A DNA stretch of 64,000 nt, from the NCBI GenBank assembly GCA_963693035.2, contig CAXMMQ010000007.1, positions 558,001-622,000 on the forward strand, given 5' to 3'. Below are positions 17,287 to 26,062 of the stretch, in pieces (position 1 is the first letter of the stretch; each line of letters begins with the position of its first letter). The translations under genes were made by a program, and so were the position numbers. The notes under the pieces are model-generated. The model searched no databases and had not been told where the DNA came from. It was given only the letters and a program-made list of their open reading frames with translations. Source of the DNA: Lichenicoccus sp963693035. Its GTDB lineage: Bacteria > Pseudomonadota > Alphaproteobacteria > Acetobacterales > Acetobacteraceae.

Positions 17287-19371
17287 CTATCCCCCGACCT
17301 CGTGCAGGACGGTGGAGGCGGTCAGGATCTGCGGCAGCACGTGCCCCTCCCCGCCGGCGGGATAGAACACGTAGAACGGCACTCCGTCGCGACCGTGCTG
17401 CCGCAGATAGCTGCCGATCTGCGCGTCGCGGTTGGTCCAGTCGCCGCGCAGCGTCACGACATGGTGGGCCTCGAAGGCGCGCTGCACGTCCGCCGGCGCC
17501 AGCGCCAGCCGCTCGTTGACCAGGCAGGTGACGCACCAGGCCGCGGTCATGTCGACCAGCACCGGCCGGCCCTGCCGCCGCAACTCTGCCAGCCGCGCCT
17601 CGCTGAACGGCTCGCTGCCGGCCACCACGTGCTGCGCGGATGCGCCGGCCGCCTGCGAGCCGGACAGGTCGGGGAGCATGGCGAGTGCCAGCACCGTGCT
17701 CAGCGCCGCCCCCAGCAGGCAGGACCGCGCGCGCCAGGGGACGGACGCGACGCCGAGGCGCTGCGACAGCCCGACCAGCCAGCCGGCAAAGGCGAGCAGC
17801 ACCAGCCCTGCCGCCAGCACCAGCACGCCGCGGTCGCCGCCCTCGATCGACAGCACCCAGGCAAGCCAGGCGCAGGAGGCGAAGATCGGGAACGACAGCG
17901 CCTGGCGCAGCACCACCATCCAGGTCCCCGGGCGCGGCAGCCGCGCGGCCAGCCCGGGCACCAGGGTGAACACCCCGTACGGCAGGGCGAGGCCGAGGCC
18001 CATCGCCAGGAACACCGTCATGCCGACAGCGGCGGGAGCGGACAGCGCGCCGACGATCGCGACCCCCATGAAGGGCGCGGTGCAGGGCGTCGCCACCAGC
18101 ACGGCCAGCAGCCCGGTGGCGAAGTCGCCGGCATGGCCGCGCCTTGCCGCGAGGGTCTGGCCGAAGCCCGCGAAGCTGCCGCCGATCTCGAACAGCCCGC
18201 CGAGGTTGAGGCCGACCATGAACAGCAGCCAGCAGATCGCCGCCACGAACAGCGGCGACTGGAACTGGAATCCCCAGCCCGCCGCGGAGCCTGCGGCCCG
18301 CAGCGCCAGCATCAGGGCGCCCAGCGCGGCGAACGCCACCAGCACGCCGGCGGTGTAGAAGGCGGCGCTCAGCCGCTGCTCGGTGTGGTGGGAGCCGGCG
18401 ATGCGGCTGAACGCCAATGCCTTCATCGCCAGCACCGGGAACACGCACGGCATCAGGTTCAGCACGATGCCGCCGAGCAGGGCCAGCAGCAGCAGGCGCG
18501 GCAGGGCGGCGAACGAGAAGCCGGCGCCATCCGATGCGGCGGCGGCCCTTGGCGCCGACACGCTCAGCATGCTCTCGTTGCCGGCCGGATCGCGCAGCAC
18601 CACGAGGCCATCGATCGCATGCGCGTGCGCAAGGTCGGGCAGCGGCTTGAGGCCGATCCGGATCAGGCCCGACGTGACGGTGACGCGCTGCGCCGCCACC
18701 TGGTTGATCAGGCCCGGGGTGGCGGGAAAGAACCACGCGTCGCGGACCGCGGCCGGACCCAGGCCGCTGCCGGAAAGCTCGAGGCCATCCGGCGTCAGCC
18801 GGGCCGGGAACGGCGATGGCAGCGGCTGGCGCGCGGCCGCCTGCGCGAACAGCGGCGCCTGCGCGGATGGTCCGGCCGGCGCGCCTTGCGAAAGTCGCAG
18901 CCCGAAGCTGCCATGTTCTGGCACGCAGACGCTGGCGCAGGCGAGCCATTCGGCAGTGGCGGCAAGCTGCAACTGACCGCCGCCGGGAGCTGCCGCCAGC
19001 GTCAGCCGCAGTGGCAGCACCACGTCACCGACATAGCCGTAGCTCATCAGCGGGCCGTCCGGCAGGCGCAGCGGCGCCGGCCAGTCGACGCGCGTGGCAT
19101 GGCCGGAGGCGCCCCCGGAGGCCACCACATCGACGCTCGGAGCCTCGCCGGCATCGCCCGGGTTGGACCAGTAGGTGTGCCAGCCCGGCGCCAGCCGCAG
19201 CCGCAGCCCGACCGTCAGGGTCTGGCCGGGCATGAAGCCGTCGCTCGCGCTGACCAGGCTGGCGCTGTCATGATCGGTGGCGACGACGTTGCTCTCGGCC
19301 GCGCGTCCCGGCTGCAGGGGGAGCACCAGGAGCAGGATCAGGGCGGCCAGAACTTTGGGACAGGTCGGCAT
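17287..19371 (-). CDS. Thiol:disulfide interchange protein of the DsbD/ScsB type
   Basis: 694 residues from ATG 19371. A signal peptide (residues 1-~25) is followed by a periplasmic domain with a Cys pair (LACASVCVPEHG), eight or so membrane helices with the conserved NLMPCVFPVLAMK and TPCTAPFMG cysteine motifs, and a C-terminal thioredoxin-like domain with WCVTC. The protein moves electrons from cytoplasmic thioredoxin to periplasmic thiol partners. The long alpha-type N-terminal domain fits ScsB better than classic DsbD, so I leave the symbol blank. A separate DsbA-like protein is encoded at 61880. Confidence 0.92.
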   Translation of the reverse strand: MPTCPKVLAALILLLVLPLQPGRAAESNVVATDHDSASLVSASDGFMPGQTLTVGLRLRLAPGWHTYWSNPGDAGEAPSVDVVASGGASGHATRVDWPAPLRLPDGPLMSYGYVGDVVLPLRLTLAAAPGGGQLQLAATAEWLACASVCVPEHGSFGLRLSQGAPAGPSAQAPLFAQAAARQPLPSPFPARLTPDGLELSGSGLGPAAVRDAWFFPATPGLINQVAAQRVTVTSGLIRIGLKPLPDLAHAHAIDGLVVLRDPAGNESMLSVSAPRAAAASDGAGFSFAALPRLLLLALLGGIVLNLMPCVFPVLAMKALAFSRIAGSHHTEQRLSAAFYTAGVLVAFAALGALMLALRAAGSAAGWGFQFQSPLFVAAICWLLFMVGLNLGGLFEIGGSFAGFGQTLAARRGHAGDFATGLLAVLVATPCTAPFMGVAIVGALSAPAAVGMTVFLAMGLGLALPYGVFTLVPGLAARLPRPGTWMVVLRQALSFPIFASCAWLAWVLSIEGGDRGVLVLAAGLVLLAFAGWLVGLSQRLGVASVPWRARSCLLGAALSTVLALAMLPDLSGSQAAGASAQHVVAGSEPFSEARLAELRRQGRPVLVDMTAAWCVTCLVNERLALAPADVQRAFEAHHVVTLRGDWTNRDAQIGSYLRQHGRDGVPFYVFYPAGGEGHVLPQILTASTVLHEVGG

Positions 19372-19447
19372 GACCGCCACATAGCATGGCACGGCATGGC
19401 GCGAAGCGCGGGCGCGCCATATACAGGCGCCCCCCTAAGTTGGTGCG

Positions 19448-21973
19448 ATGTCCCCGCTCACCCTCCCCGAGGCCCTGCTGGAGTCGCTGCCGGTGGCGGA
19501 AGCGCTTCCCGCGCTGCTGCAGGCGCTCGGACGCGACGGTCCCGCTCAAAACGCGATGCTGATCGCGCCGCCGGGCGCCGGCAAGACCACGCTGGTGCCG
19601 CTGGTGCTGCTTGGTGCCACATGGCTTGGCGAGCAGAAGATCGTGATGCTGGAGCCGCGACGCCTCGCAACCCGCGCGGCGGCGCATCGCATGGCCTCGT
19701 TGATCGGCCAGCAGGCCGGCGAGCTGGTCGGCTACCGCACCCGCATCGATCAGGCGGTCTCGGCGCGAACCCGGATCGAGGTCGTCACCGAGGGTCTGCT
19801 GGTGCGTCGCCTGCTGTCCGATCCGCTGCTCGACGGCGTCGGCTGCATCATCCTCGACGAGGTGCACGAGCGCAGCCTGGACGGTGATCTCGCGCTGGCC
19901 TTCTGCCTCGACCTGCAGCGCAGCCTGCGGCCGGAGCTGCGCCTGCTGGCGATGTCGGCGACCGCGGACGGCGCCGCTTTGTCGGCGCGCCTGCAGGCCC
20001 CGGTGATCGAGAGCGCCGGCCGGCTGTTTGCCGTCGAGCTGCGCTTTGCGGCGCGCGATCCGGTTGCCCTGCGCGACCTGCCCGAGGCGATGGCGCGCGC
20101 CATACGCGGCCTGCTCGCGGATCCTGCCACGCCGGCCGGCGACTTCCTCGCCTTTCTTCCGGGTGTCGGCGAGATACGGCGGGTGGCGACGGCACTCGCC
20201 GGCATCCCGGCCGACATCCTGCCGCTGCACGGCGAGCTGCCGCCGGCCCAGCAGGACCTGGTGCTGCAGGCGCCGATCGCCGGGCGGCGGCGCCGTGTCG
20301 TGCTGGCGACCTCGATCGCCGAGACCTCGCTCACGGTGCCGGGGGTGCGCATCGTCGTGGATGGCGGCTGGCGGCGCGCGCCGCGCCTCGATGTCGGCAG
20401 CGGGCTGTCCCGCCTGGAGACGCTGCGGATCAGCCGGGCGGCGGCGGACCAGCGCTCCGGGCGCGCCGGACGCGAGGCGCCGGGGCTGGCACTGCGGCTC
20501 TGGACCGCGACCACCCAGCGCAGCCTCGCCGTGCACGACCGGCCCGAGATCCTCGATGCCGAGTTGTCCGGCCTGCGCCTGGACGTGGCCGCCTGGACTG
20601 AGGCGATGGGCACTTCGCTGGCCGCGTTGCCGCTGCCCGATCCGCCGCCGAACGGCGCCAGCGAGGCCGCGCGCGCGCTGCTCGAGGATCTCGGTGCGCT
20701 GGACGAGAACGGTGCGATCACCGCGCAGGGCCGACGGATGGCAACGCTCGGCGCACATCCGAGGCTGGCGGCGATGATGCTGGCGGCGCGCAACGCCGCC
20801 GAGCGCGCGCTTGCCGCCGATCTCGCGGCGCTGCTGGAGGAGCGCGACCCGTTGCGGCCGCGTCCTGGCAGCGGCATTGCCGATCCGCCGGTCGATATCG
20901 CGCTGCGGCTGGCATTGCTGGCCGGCGCGGAGTCGCCGCATGCCGACCGGAGTGCGCTCGCACGCATCCGCGAGGCCGCCCGCCAGTTCCGCCGCAGGCT
21001 CGACACCAATGGGCCGGCGCATGGTGACGTCGCCGGACTGCTGGCCGCCGCCTTTCCCGATCGCATCGCGCAGCGGCGCGGCGAGCCCGGCGCATTCCGC
21101 CTCTCCGGCGGCGGCAGCGCCCGGCTCGGCCGCGACGACGCGCTGGCCGCAGCACCCCTGCTGGTGGCCGCCAGCCTGCAGGTGCGCAACGCGGCGCAGA
21201 TCCGGCTGGCGGCAGCGCTCGATGCGGACGCGCTGCCGGCGCCGCTGCTGGCGCGCACGACGGAGCAGGTGGAGAGCGCGATCGACCCGGTCAGCGGCGC
21301 GGTGCTGAGCCGCCGGCGCACCCGTCTCGGCGCCCTGGTGCTGCGTGACCGCACCGTCGCCGCCGACCCGGCCGAGGTGGCGGCGCTGCTGGCCACGGCC
21401 GCATCCCGGAACCTGCGTGGGACACTCGGCTGGACCGAGGCGGCCTGCCAGTTCCAGGCCCGCGTGGCCGTCGCCAGGGCGGCGCCGCTCGACGATCTCG
21501 GGCTCGGGACCACGTTGCCGGACCTGTCGGACGCCGTACTCGCCGCCGGCGTGCAGCACTGGCTGGCCCCGCATCTCGCCGGCTGCACGCGCATCGCCGA
21601 CCTCGCCGGCCTGGACCTGCATGCGCTGCTGCGCAGCCGACTGGACCACCAACAGGCGGCTGCCCTGGACCGCGCGCTGCCGACCCATCTCGCCCTGCAG
21701 GCGACGCGGGCGCCGATCGACTATACCGGCCCGGAGCCGCTCGCCTCGGCACGCGCGCAAGCGTTCTACGGCCTGAGCGAGACGCCCAGGCTGGCGCAGG
21801 GCCGGGTGAAGCTGCGGCTTGCCCTGCTGTCGCCCGCCGGACGCCCGGCGGCGATCACCGGTGATCTCGCGAGCTTCTGGACCGGTGCGTGGATCGCGAC
21901 CAGGCGCGACCTGCGCGGCCGCTATCCGAAGCATGACTGGCCGGAAAATCCAGCCACGCCGTCGCAACGCTGA
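19448..21973 (+). CDS. hrpB: ATP-dependent helicase HrpB
   Basis: 841 residues, normal HrpB length. A DExH-box helicase with Walker A APPGAGKTT (~residue 44), the DEVH box (IILDEVHERS, ~137), motif III LLAMSAT, motif VI QRSGRAGR and the HrpB-specific C-terminal region ending PRLAQGRVKLRLALLSPAGRPAAITGDL...FW...RRDLRGRYPKHDWPENP. It is cytoplasmic; the physiological substrate of HrpB is not well known. The gene is divergent from the dsbD-like gene, with ~75 bases between the starts. Confidence 0.96.
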   Translation: MSPLTLPEALLESLPVAEALPALLQALGRDGPAQNAMLIAPPGAGKTTLVPLVLLGATWLGEQKIVMLEPRRLATRAAAHRMASLIGQQAGELVGYRTRIDQAVSARTRIEVVTEGLLVRRLLSDPLLDGVGCIILDEVHERSLDGDLALAFCLDLQRSLRPELRLLAMSATADGAALSARLQAPVIESAGRLFAVELRFAARDPVALRDLPEAMARAIRGLLADPATPAGDFLAFLPGVGEIRRVATALAGIPADILPLHGELPPAQQDLVLQAPIAGRRRRVVLATSIAETSLTVPGVRIVVDGGWRRAPRLDVGSGLSRLETLRISRAAADQRSGRAGREAPGLALRLWTATTQRSLAVHDRPEILDAELSGLRLDVAAWTEAMGTSLAALPLPDPPPNGASEAARALLEDLGALDENGAITAQGRRMATLGAHPRLAAMMLAARNAAERALAADLAALLEERDPLRPRPGSGIADPPVDIALRLALLAGAESPHADRSALARIREAARQFRRRLDTNGPAHGDVAGLLAAAFPDRIAQRRGEPGAFRLSGGGSARLGRDDALAAAPLLVAASLQVRNAAQIRLAAALDADALPAPLLARTTEQVESAIDPVSGAVLSRRRTRLGALVLRDRTVAADPAEVAALLATAASRNLRGTLGWTEAACQFQARVAVARAAPLDDLGLGTTLPDLSDAVLAAGVQHWLAPHLAGCTRIADLAGLDLHALLRSRLDHQQAAALDRALPTHLALQATRAPIDYTGPEPLASARAQAFYGLSETPRLAQGRVKLRLALLSPAGRPAAITGDLASFWTGAWIATRRDLRGRYPKHDWPENPATPSQR

Positions 21974-22038
21974 TCCCGCGTGCGCATTATTTTGCCGTTC
22001 TCGTCGTTTTGCTACTAGGATGATCGCAGGATGAGACG

Positions 22039-23244
22039 ATGACGATCCGCACGACGGCACCCCGAGCGAGGCAGCGTGCGCGCCGGCTGGTACCGCTGCT
22101 CCCTGCCTTCGTCCTGCTGGCCGCTGCCGGGATCGGGGCGGGCGCCCGCGCGCAGGACGCCGCGTCGGATATGCTCGCCACACTGCCGACGGTGCCGGCG
22201 CTGGTACGCACCGGACCGCTCAGCTTCGCGCCGCTGGTGCGCCATGTCGTGCCGGCGGTGGTCAACATCGCGGTGACGCAGGATGTCGACGACGACACCG
22301 CCCGCGGTGGCACTGCATTCGGGGACGCATCGGGCGACACCTCCGGCGATGCCAGGATCAAGGTGCCCCCGGCCCTGCGCGGCACGCCGTTCGAGAAGCA
22401 GTTCCGCGAGCGCATGCGCCGGCGCCGCGAGCAGATGCTGGGCGCCGGCTCCGGCTTCGTCATCGACCCCGCCGGCATCATCGTGACCAACAACCACGTG
22501 GTCGGTTCGGCCGACAAGATCACCGTCTCCTTCTCCGACGGCACCGAGCTGCCGGCGCGCCTGCTCGGCACCGACGAGCTCACCGACATCGCGGTGATCG
22601 CGGTGCATCCGACCAAGCCGCTGGCCTGGGTGAGCTGGGGCGACAGCCGGCGCGTCGAGGTCGGCGACTGGATCCTGGCCGCCGGCAATCCGTTCGGGCT
22701 GGGGTCCTCGGTCACCGCGGGCATCGTGTCGGCGCGCGGGCGCGACATCGGCGCCGGCCCGTTCGACGACTTCCTGCAGCTCGACGCCCCGATCAACCCC
22801 GGCAACTCCGGTGGCCCGACCTTCAACATGAGCGGCCAGGTGGTGGCGCTCAACACCGCCATCGTCTCGCCCACCGGCGGCTCGGTCGGCATCGGCTTCG
22901 GCATTCCGTCCGAGATCGTGGCGCCGATCGTGGCGCAGTTGCGCGAGAAGGGTCACATCGACCGCGGCTGGCTCGGCGTGACGCTGGAGGAGCGGCCGGA
23001 TCAGGGCCCGGGCGTCACCATCGTGGCCATCGACCGCGCCGGTCCCGCGATGCGCGCCGGCCTCAAGGCGGGCGACACCGTGGACACGGTGAACGGCGAC
23101 AAGGTGGACAGCGCCCGCAGCCTGATCCGAGCGATCGCGGCGGCGGCTCCCGGCAGCTCGATCCGGCTCTCGGTGGTGCGCGCCGGCCACAGTTTCGAGG
23201 TGCCGATGATGGTCGGACGCCGCCCGGCAGAAAATGCAGGCTGA
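22039..23244 (+). CDS. Periplasmic trypsin-like serine protease with one PDZ domain (DegP/DegS type)
   Basis: 401 residues with a twin-arginine-rich but Sec-like signal sequence (cleavage near ARAQD, ~residue 39). The catalytic triad is His153 (TNNHVV), Asp183 (DELTDIAV) and Ser257 (PGNSGGP). One PDZ domain follows (~residues 310-390), where DegP would have two. A charged linker (FRERMRRRREQ) precedes the protease domain. It probably degrades misfolded envelope proteins or cleaves a regulator. It lies 119 bases upstream of a two-component system, so stress sensing and proteolysis may be linked here (inference). Confidence 0.93.
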   Translation: MTIRTTAPRARQRARRLVPLLPAFVLLAAAGIGAGARAQDAASDMLATLPTVPALVRTGPLSFAPLVRHVVPAVVNIAVTQDVDDDTARGGTAFGDASGDTSGDARIKVPPALRGTPFEKQFRERMRRRREQMLGAGSGFVIDPAGIIVTNNHVVGSADKITVSFSDGTELPARLLGTDELTDIAVIAVHPTKPLAWVSWGDSRRVEVGDWILAAGNPFGLGSSVTAGIVSARGRDIGAGPFDDFLQLDAPINPGNSGGPTFNMSGQVVALNTAIVSPTGGSVGIGFGIPSEIVAPIVAQLREKGHIDRGWLGVTLEERPDQGPGVTIVAIDRAGPAMRAGLKAGDTVDTVNGDKVDSARSLIRAIAAAAPGSSIRLSVVRAGHSFEVPMMVGRRPAENAG

Positions 23245-23363
23245 GAACGCCGGCTGAACCCTTGGGCCGCCATTCATGGCGGAATTGTCAGACACTCGCG
23301 CTGTCGCCGCCGTTACAAACATCCTATGTCCGATCCGGTGTGCGGCGAATGGAGGCTCAGGCG

Positions 23364-24044
23364 GTGCGTATCCTGCTGGTCGAGGACGATCCCACGGTAC
23401 GCGGCTTCGTCGCCAAGGGCCTGAAGGAAGCCGGCCACCTGGTCGAACAGGCCGACAACGGCAAGGACGGCCTGTTCCTCGCCGTCAGCGAGACCTTCGA
23501 CACCATCATCCTGGACCGCATGCTGCCGGGCGGCATCGACGGGCTGCGGCTGCTGGAGACGTTGCGCGCGCAGAGCAATGCGACCCCGGTGCTGCTGCTG
23601 TCGGCGCTGGCCCAGGTCGATGAGCGGGTCGCGGGCCTGAAGGCCGGCGGCGATGACTACCTGACCAAGCCGTTCGCCTTTTCCGAGCTACTCGCGCGGG
23701 TCGAGGCGCTCAGCCGGCGTGGGCGCGGCGAAAGCGGCCCGCTGACCAAGCTCGTGGTCGCCGACCTGGAGATGGACCTGCTGTCGCGCGCGGTGAAGCG
23801 TGGCGGCCAGAAGATCGACCTGCAGCCGCGCGAGTTCCGGCTGCTCGAATACCTGATGCGGCACGCCAGCCAGGTCGTCACCCGCACCATGCTGCTCGAG
23901 GGCGTGTGGGACTATCATTTCGATCCGCAGACCAACGTCATCGACGTGCATGTCTCGCGGCTGCGGCACAAGATCGACAAGCCGTTCCCGACCGCGCTGA
24001 TCCACACCATACGCAATGCCGGCTACATGCTGCGCCCGGAATGA
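23364..24044 (+). CDS. OmpR/PhoB-family response regulator
   Basis: 226 residues from GTG 23364, preferred because GGAGG lies 8 bases upstream and it gives the standard MRILLVEDDP opening; ATG 23349 is an alternative. The receiver domain has the acidic pair, the phospho-acceptor Asp51 (TIILDRMLPGG) and the YLTKPF lysine. The C-terminal winged helix (~130-226) includes QPREFRLLEYLMRHASQVVTRTMLLEGVWDYHFDPQTNVIDVHVSRLRHKID. It is probably the partner of the kinase gene that follows two bases later, and it lies directly after the DegP-like protease gene. Confidence 0.94.
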   Translation: MRILLVEDDPTVRGFVAKGLKEAGHLVEQADNGKDGLFLAVSETFDTIILDRMLPGGIDGLRLLETLRAQSNATPVLLLSALAQVDERVAGLKAGGDDYLTKPFAFSELLARVEALSRRGRGESGPLTKLVVADLEMDLLSRAVKRGGQKIDLQPREFRLLEYLMRHASQVVTRTMLLEGVWDYHFDPQTNVIDVHVSRLRHKIDKPFPTALIHTIRNAGYMLRPE

Positions 24045-24045
24045 A

Positions 24046-25578
24046 ATGGCTCCGGCGAACCCGGCTTCGCAGCAGGGACGGGCATGGCCGCACGGGATGA
24101 TGACGCGCCTGCGTAGTGGTCGTCCAAGGCTGGGCCGTACCGTCCGCTCGGCCAGCCTGCGTCTCGCCATCGTCTATGCCGCCTTGTTCGCGATCAGCGC
24201 CACCCTGTTTCTCTCCTTCATATGGTGGGCGACGATCGGGCTGCTCGAGCGGCAGGTCGAGGCGGCGATCAATGCGGATGCGCAGGCGCTGTCCGAGCGC
24301 TGGCAGGAAGGTGGCCTGCCGACGCTGGCGCTGACCATCCAGGACCGGCTCGAGCAGAATGTCGATGACGACGCGATCTACCTGATGGTCGACGGCACCG
24401 GTGCGCGCGTGGCCGGCAATTTGCGCGCCTGGCCCGCCGACGTGACCCGGGTTGATGCCTGGTACCAGTTGCCGATCGCGCGCGCCGGCACGCGCGGCAT
24501 GGCCGAGGTGCACGCCTTTGCGCTGCCCGGCAATTTCCGCCTGCTGGTCGGACGCGACGTGCGCGCGCGGGTGATCCTCAAGCGCCTGCTTACCGACACG
24601 CTGCTCTGGGCGCTGGTGATGGTGGCGGTGCTCGGCGCCACCGGCGGCTTCCTGCTGCGCGGGCTGTTCCGGCGCATGGTGCGCGACATCGCGCGCACCA
24701 CGGCGGCGATTTCGCAGGGCGATCTCAGCCGGCGCGTCCCGCTCTCGGGCAGCGGCGACGAGTTCGACCGGGTCGCCGAGACGATCAATGCCATGCTGGA
24801 CCGGATCGGCCGGCTGATGGACGGCGTGAAGCAGGTCTCGAACGCGATCGCGCATGATCTGCGCACGCCGATCACCCGTGCCCGCACCCGGCTCGAGGAT
24901 GCGGCGCTGCATGCCGGCACCACCGAGGACTTGCGCCACGCGGTCGAGCGCGCGGTGATCGATCTCGACGGCATCACGACGGTGTTCGAGGCTCTGCTGC
25001 GCATCTCGGAGATCGAGGCCGGCTCGCGGCGCTCGGCCTTTGCACAGATCGACCTCGCCCCGCTGCTCACCGATCTCGCCGAGCTGTACGGGGCGCTGGC
25101 CGAGGAGGCGCAGCTCTCCCTCATCCTGTCGGTGCCGGCGTCGCTGCTGTTGTGGGGCGACCGGCTGCTGATCCAGCAGGCGGTGGCCAACCTGCTGGAC
25201 AATGCGGTGAAGTTCTCGCGTCCGGGCGGCACCGTGCGGCTGCAGGCCGGGCTCGATTCGGAACAGGTGCGCATTTCGGTCGCGGACGAGGGGATCGGCA
25301 TGGCGCAGGGCGACCGCGCGCGCGCGCCGGACCGCTTCTTCCGCGCCGAGGCCGCGCGCAGCACCCCGGGCTCCGGCCTCGGTCTTTCGCTGGTGCAGGC
25401 GGTCGCGCAACTGCATGGTGGTGCCCTGCAGCTCGAGGACGCCACTCCCGGACTGCGCGCGATCCTCGCCTTGCCGCTGGTGCGGCGCGATGCGCAGCCG
25501 CCGGCCGGCCGGATGGAAGGCGTGACGGCTGCTTCATCCGCGGACCACGATCCGGTCAAGTCGGCGGCGCTAGGATGA
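24046..25578 (+). CDS. Membrane sensor histidine kinase
   Basis: 510 residues from ATG 24046, just past the regulator's stop; ATG 24097/24100 is also possible. Two transmembrane helices (~residues 38-60 and ~185-208) bound a periplasmic sensor region of ~120 residues. HAMP follows (TTAAISQGDLSRRVP), then the HisKA phospho-acceptor in NAIAHDLRTPITRAR, the N box NLLDNAVKFS, G1 DEGIGM and G2 GSGLGLSLV. The partner is the regulator upstream. The stop overlaps the ATG of a small exported protein gene, so the three form one operon. The signal sensed cannot be deduced. Confidence 0.93.
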   Translation: MAPANPASQQGRAWPHGMMTRLRSGRPRLGRTVRSASLRLAIVYAALFAISATLFLSFIWWATIGLLERQVEAAINADAQALSERWQEGGLPTLALTIQDRLEQNVDDDAIYLMVDGTGARVAGNLRAWPADVTRVDAWYQLPIARAGTRGMAEVHAFALPGNFRLLVGRDVRARVILKRLLTDTLLWALVMVAVLGATGGFLLRGLFRRMVRDIARTTAAISQGDLSRRVPLSGSGDEFDRVAETINAMLDRIGRLMDGVKQVSNAIAHDLRTPITRARTRLEDAALHAGTTEDLRHAVERAVIDLDGITTVFEALLRISEIEAGSRRSAFAQIDLAPLLTDLAELYGALAEEAQLSLILSVPASLLLWGDRLLIQQAVANLLDNAVKFSRPGGTVRLQAGLDSEQVRISVADEGIGMAQGDRARAPDRFFRAEAARSTPGSGLGLSLVQAVAQLHGGALQLEDATPGLRAILALPLVRRDAQPPAGRMEGVTAASSADHDPVKSAALG

Positions 25579-25928
25579 CAGCAATGCCGTATCCCTCACG
25601 ACCTGCCGCCCGGGCTGTCCTGCTTGCGATCGCGTCGCTGTGCCTCGCCGGCAGCGTGCGTGGTGCCGCGCAGACCGCGGGAAGTTCCGCAGCGGCGTCG
25701 TCGGGCGCCGGTGCGATGGTGATCACCACGGACAGCGACGCCTATTGCCGCACCTTGTCGAAGGCGATCGATGCGCATGGCGCGCTGCCGCGCGAGGTCA
25801 GCGACCTCGAGCAGCAGGGCGAAGGGCTGTGCGGCGCGGGCAAGATACGCAGCGGCATCGTCCGGCTCCGCCGCGCCCTGCTGGTGCTGCGCAAGGAAGC
25901 GCCTCGGGACGAGACCGGGGCGCCGTGA
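25575..25928 (+). CDS. Small exported protein encoded with the two-component system
   Basis: 117 residues, with a signal peptide (residues ~1-32, hydrophobic core AVLLAIASLCLAGSVRG). The mature part has two cysteines (DAYCRTL; GLCGAG) that could form a disulfide, and ends in a basic helix IRSGIVRLRRALLVLRKE. The ATG overlaps the kinase stop (ATGA), which supports the start and co-expression. A periplasmic auxiliary or target of the kinase is a reasonable inference, but I do not recognise the family. Confidence 0.75.
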   Translation: MTAMPYPSRPAARAVLLAIASLCLAGSVRGAAQTAGSSAAASSGAGAMVITTDSDAYCRTLSKAIDAHGALPREVSDLEQQGEGLCGAGKIRSGIVRLRRALLVLRKEAPRDETGAP

Positions 25929-25944
25929 GCGCAAGGCGCGGTTT

Positions 25945-26062
25945 CAGCCGAGCAGCGAATGCTGCCTGATGATTTTCAGCCGAGCAGCGAATGCTGCCTG
26001 ATGATTTTCAGCCGAGCAGCGAATGCTGCCTGATGATTTTCAGCCGAGCAGCGAATGCTGCT
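25945..26062 (+). repeat. 32-bp tandem repeat copying the 3' end of the GH16-like gene
   Basis: Three full units (25945, 25977, 26009) and a fourth that runs into the gene at 26041. The unit is CAGCCGAGCAGCGAATGCTG plus CCTGATGATTTT. On the minus strand the fourth unit encodes the last residues of the upstream gene (EQHSLLG and its TGA), so the array is a serial duplication of that gene's end. On the plus strand each unit makes a GCAGC-GAAT-GCTGC hairpin followed within a few bases by TTTT, a weak terminator-like shape, downstream of the small exported-protein gene. Confidence 0.9.

Noticed and set aside
25945..26062. Possible CRISPR array (32-bp repeats)
   Set aside because: No spacers; the unit is a copy of the adjacent gene's 3' end.
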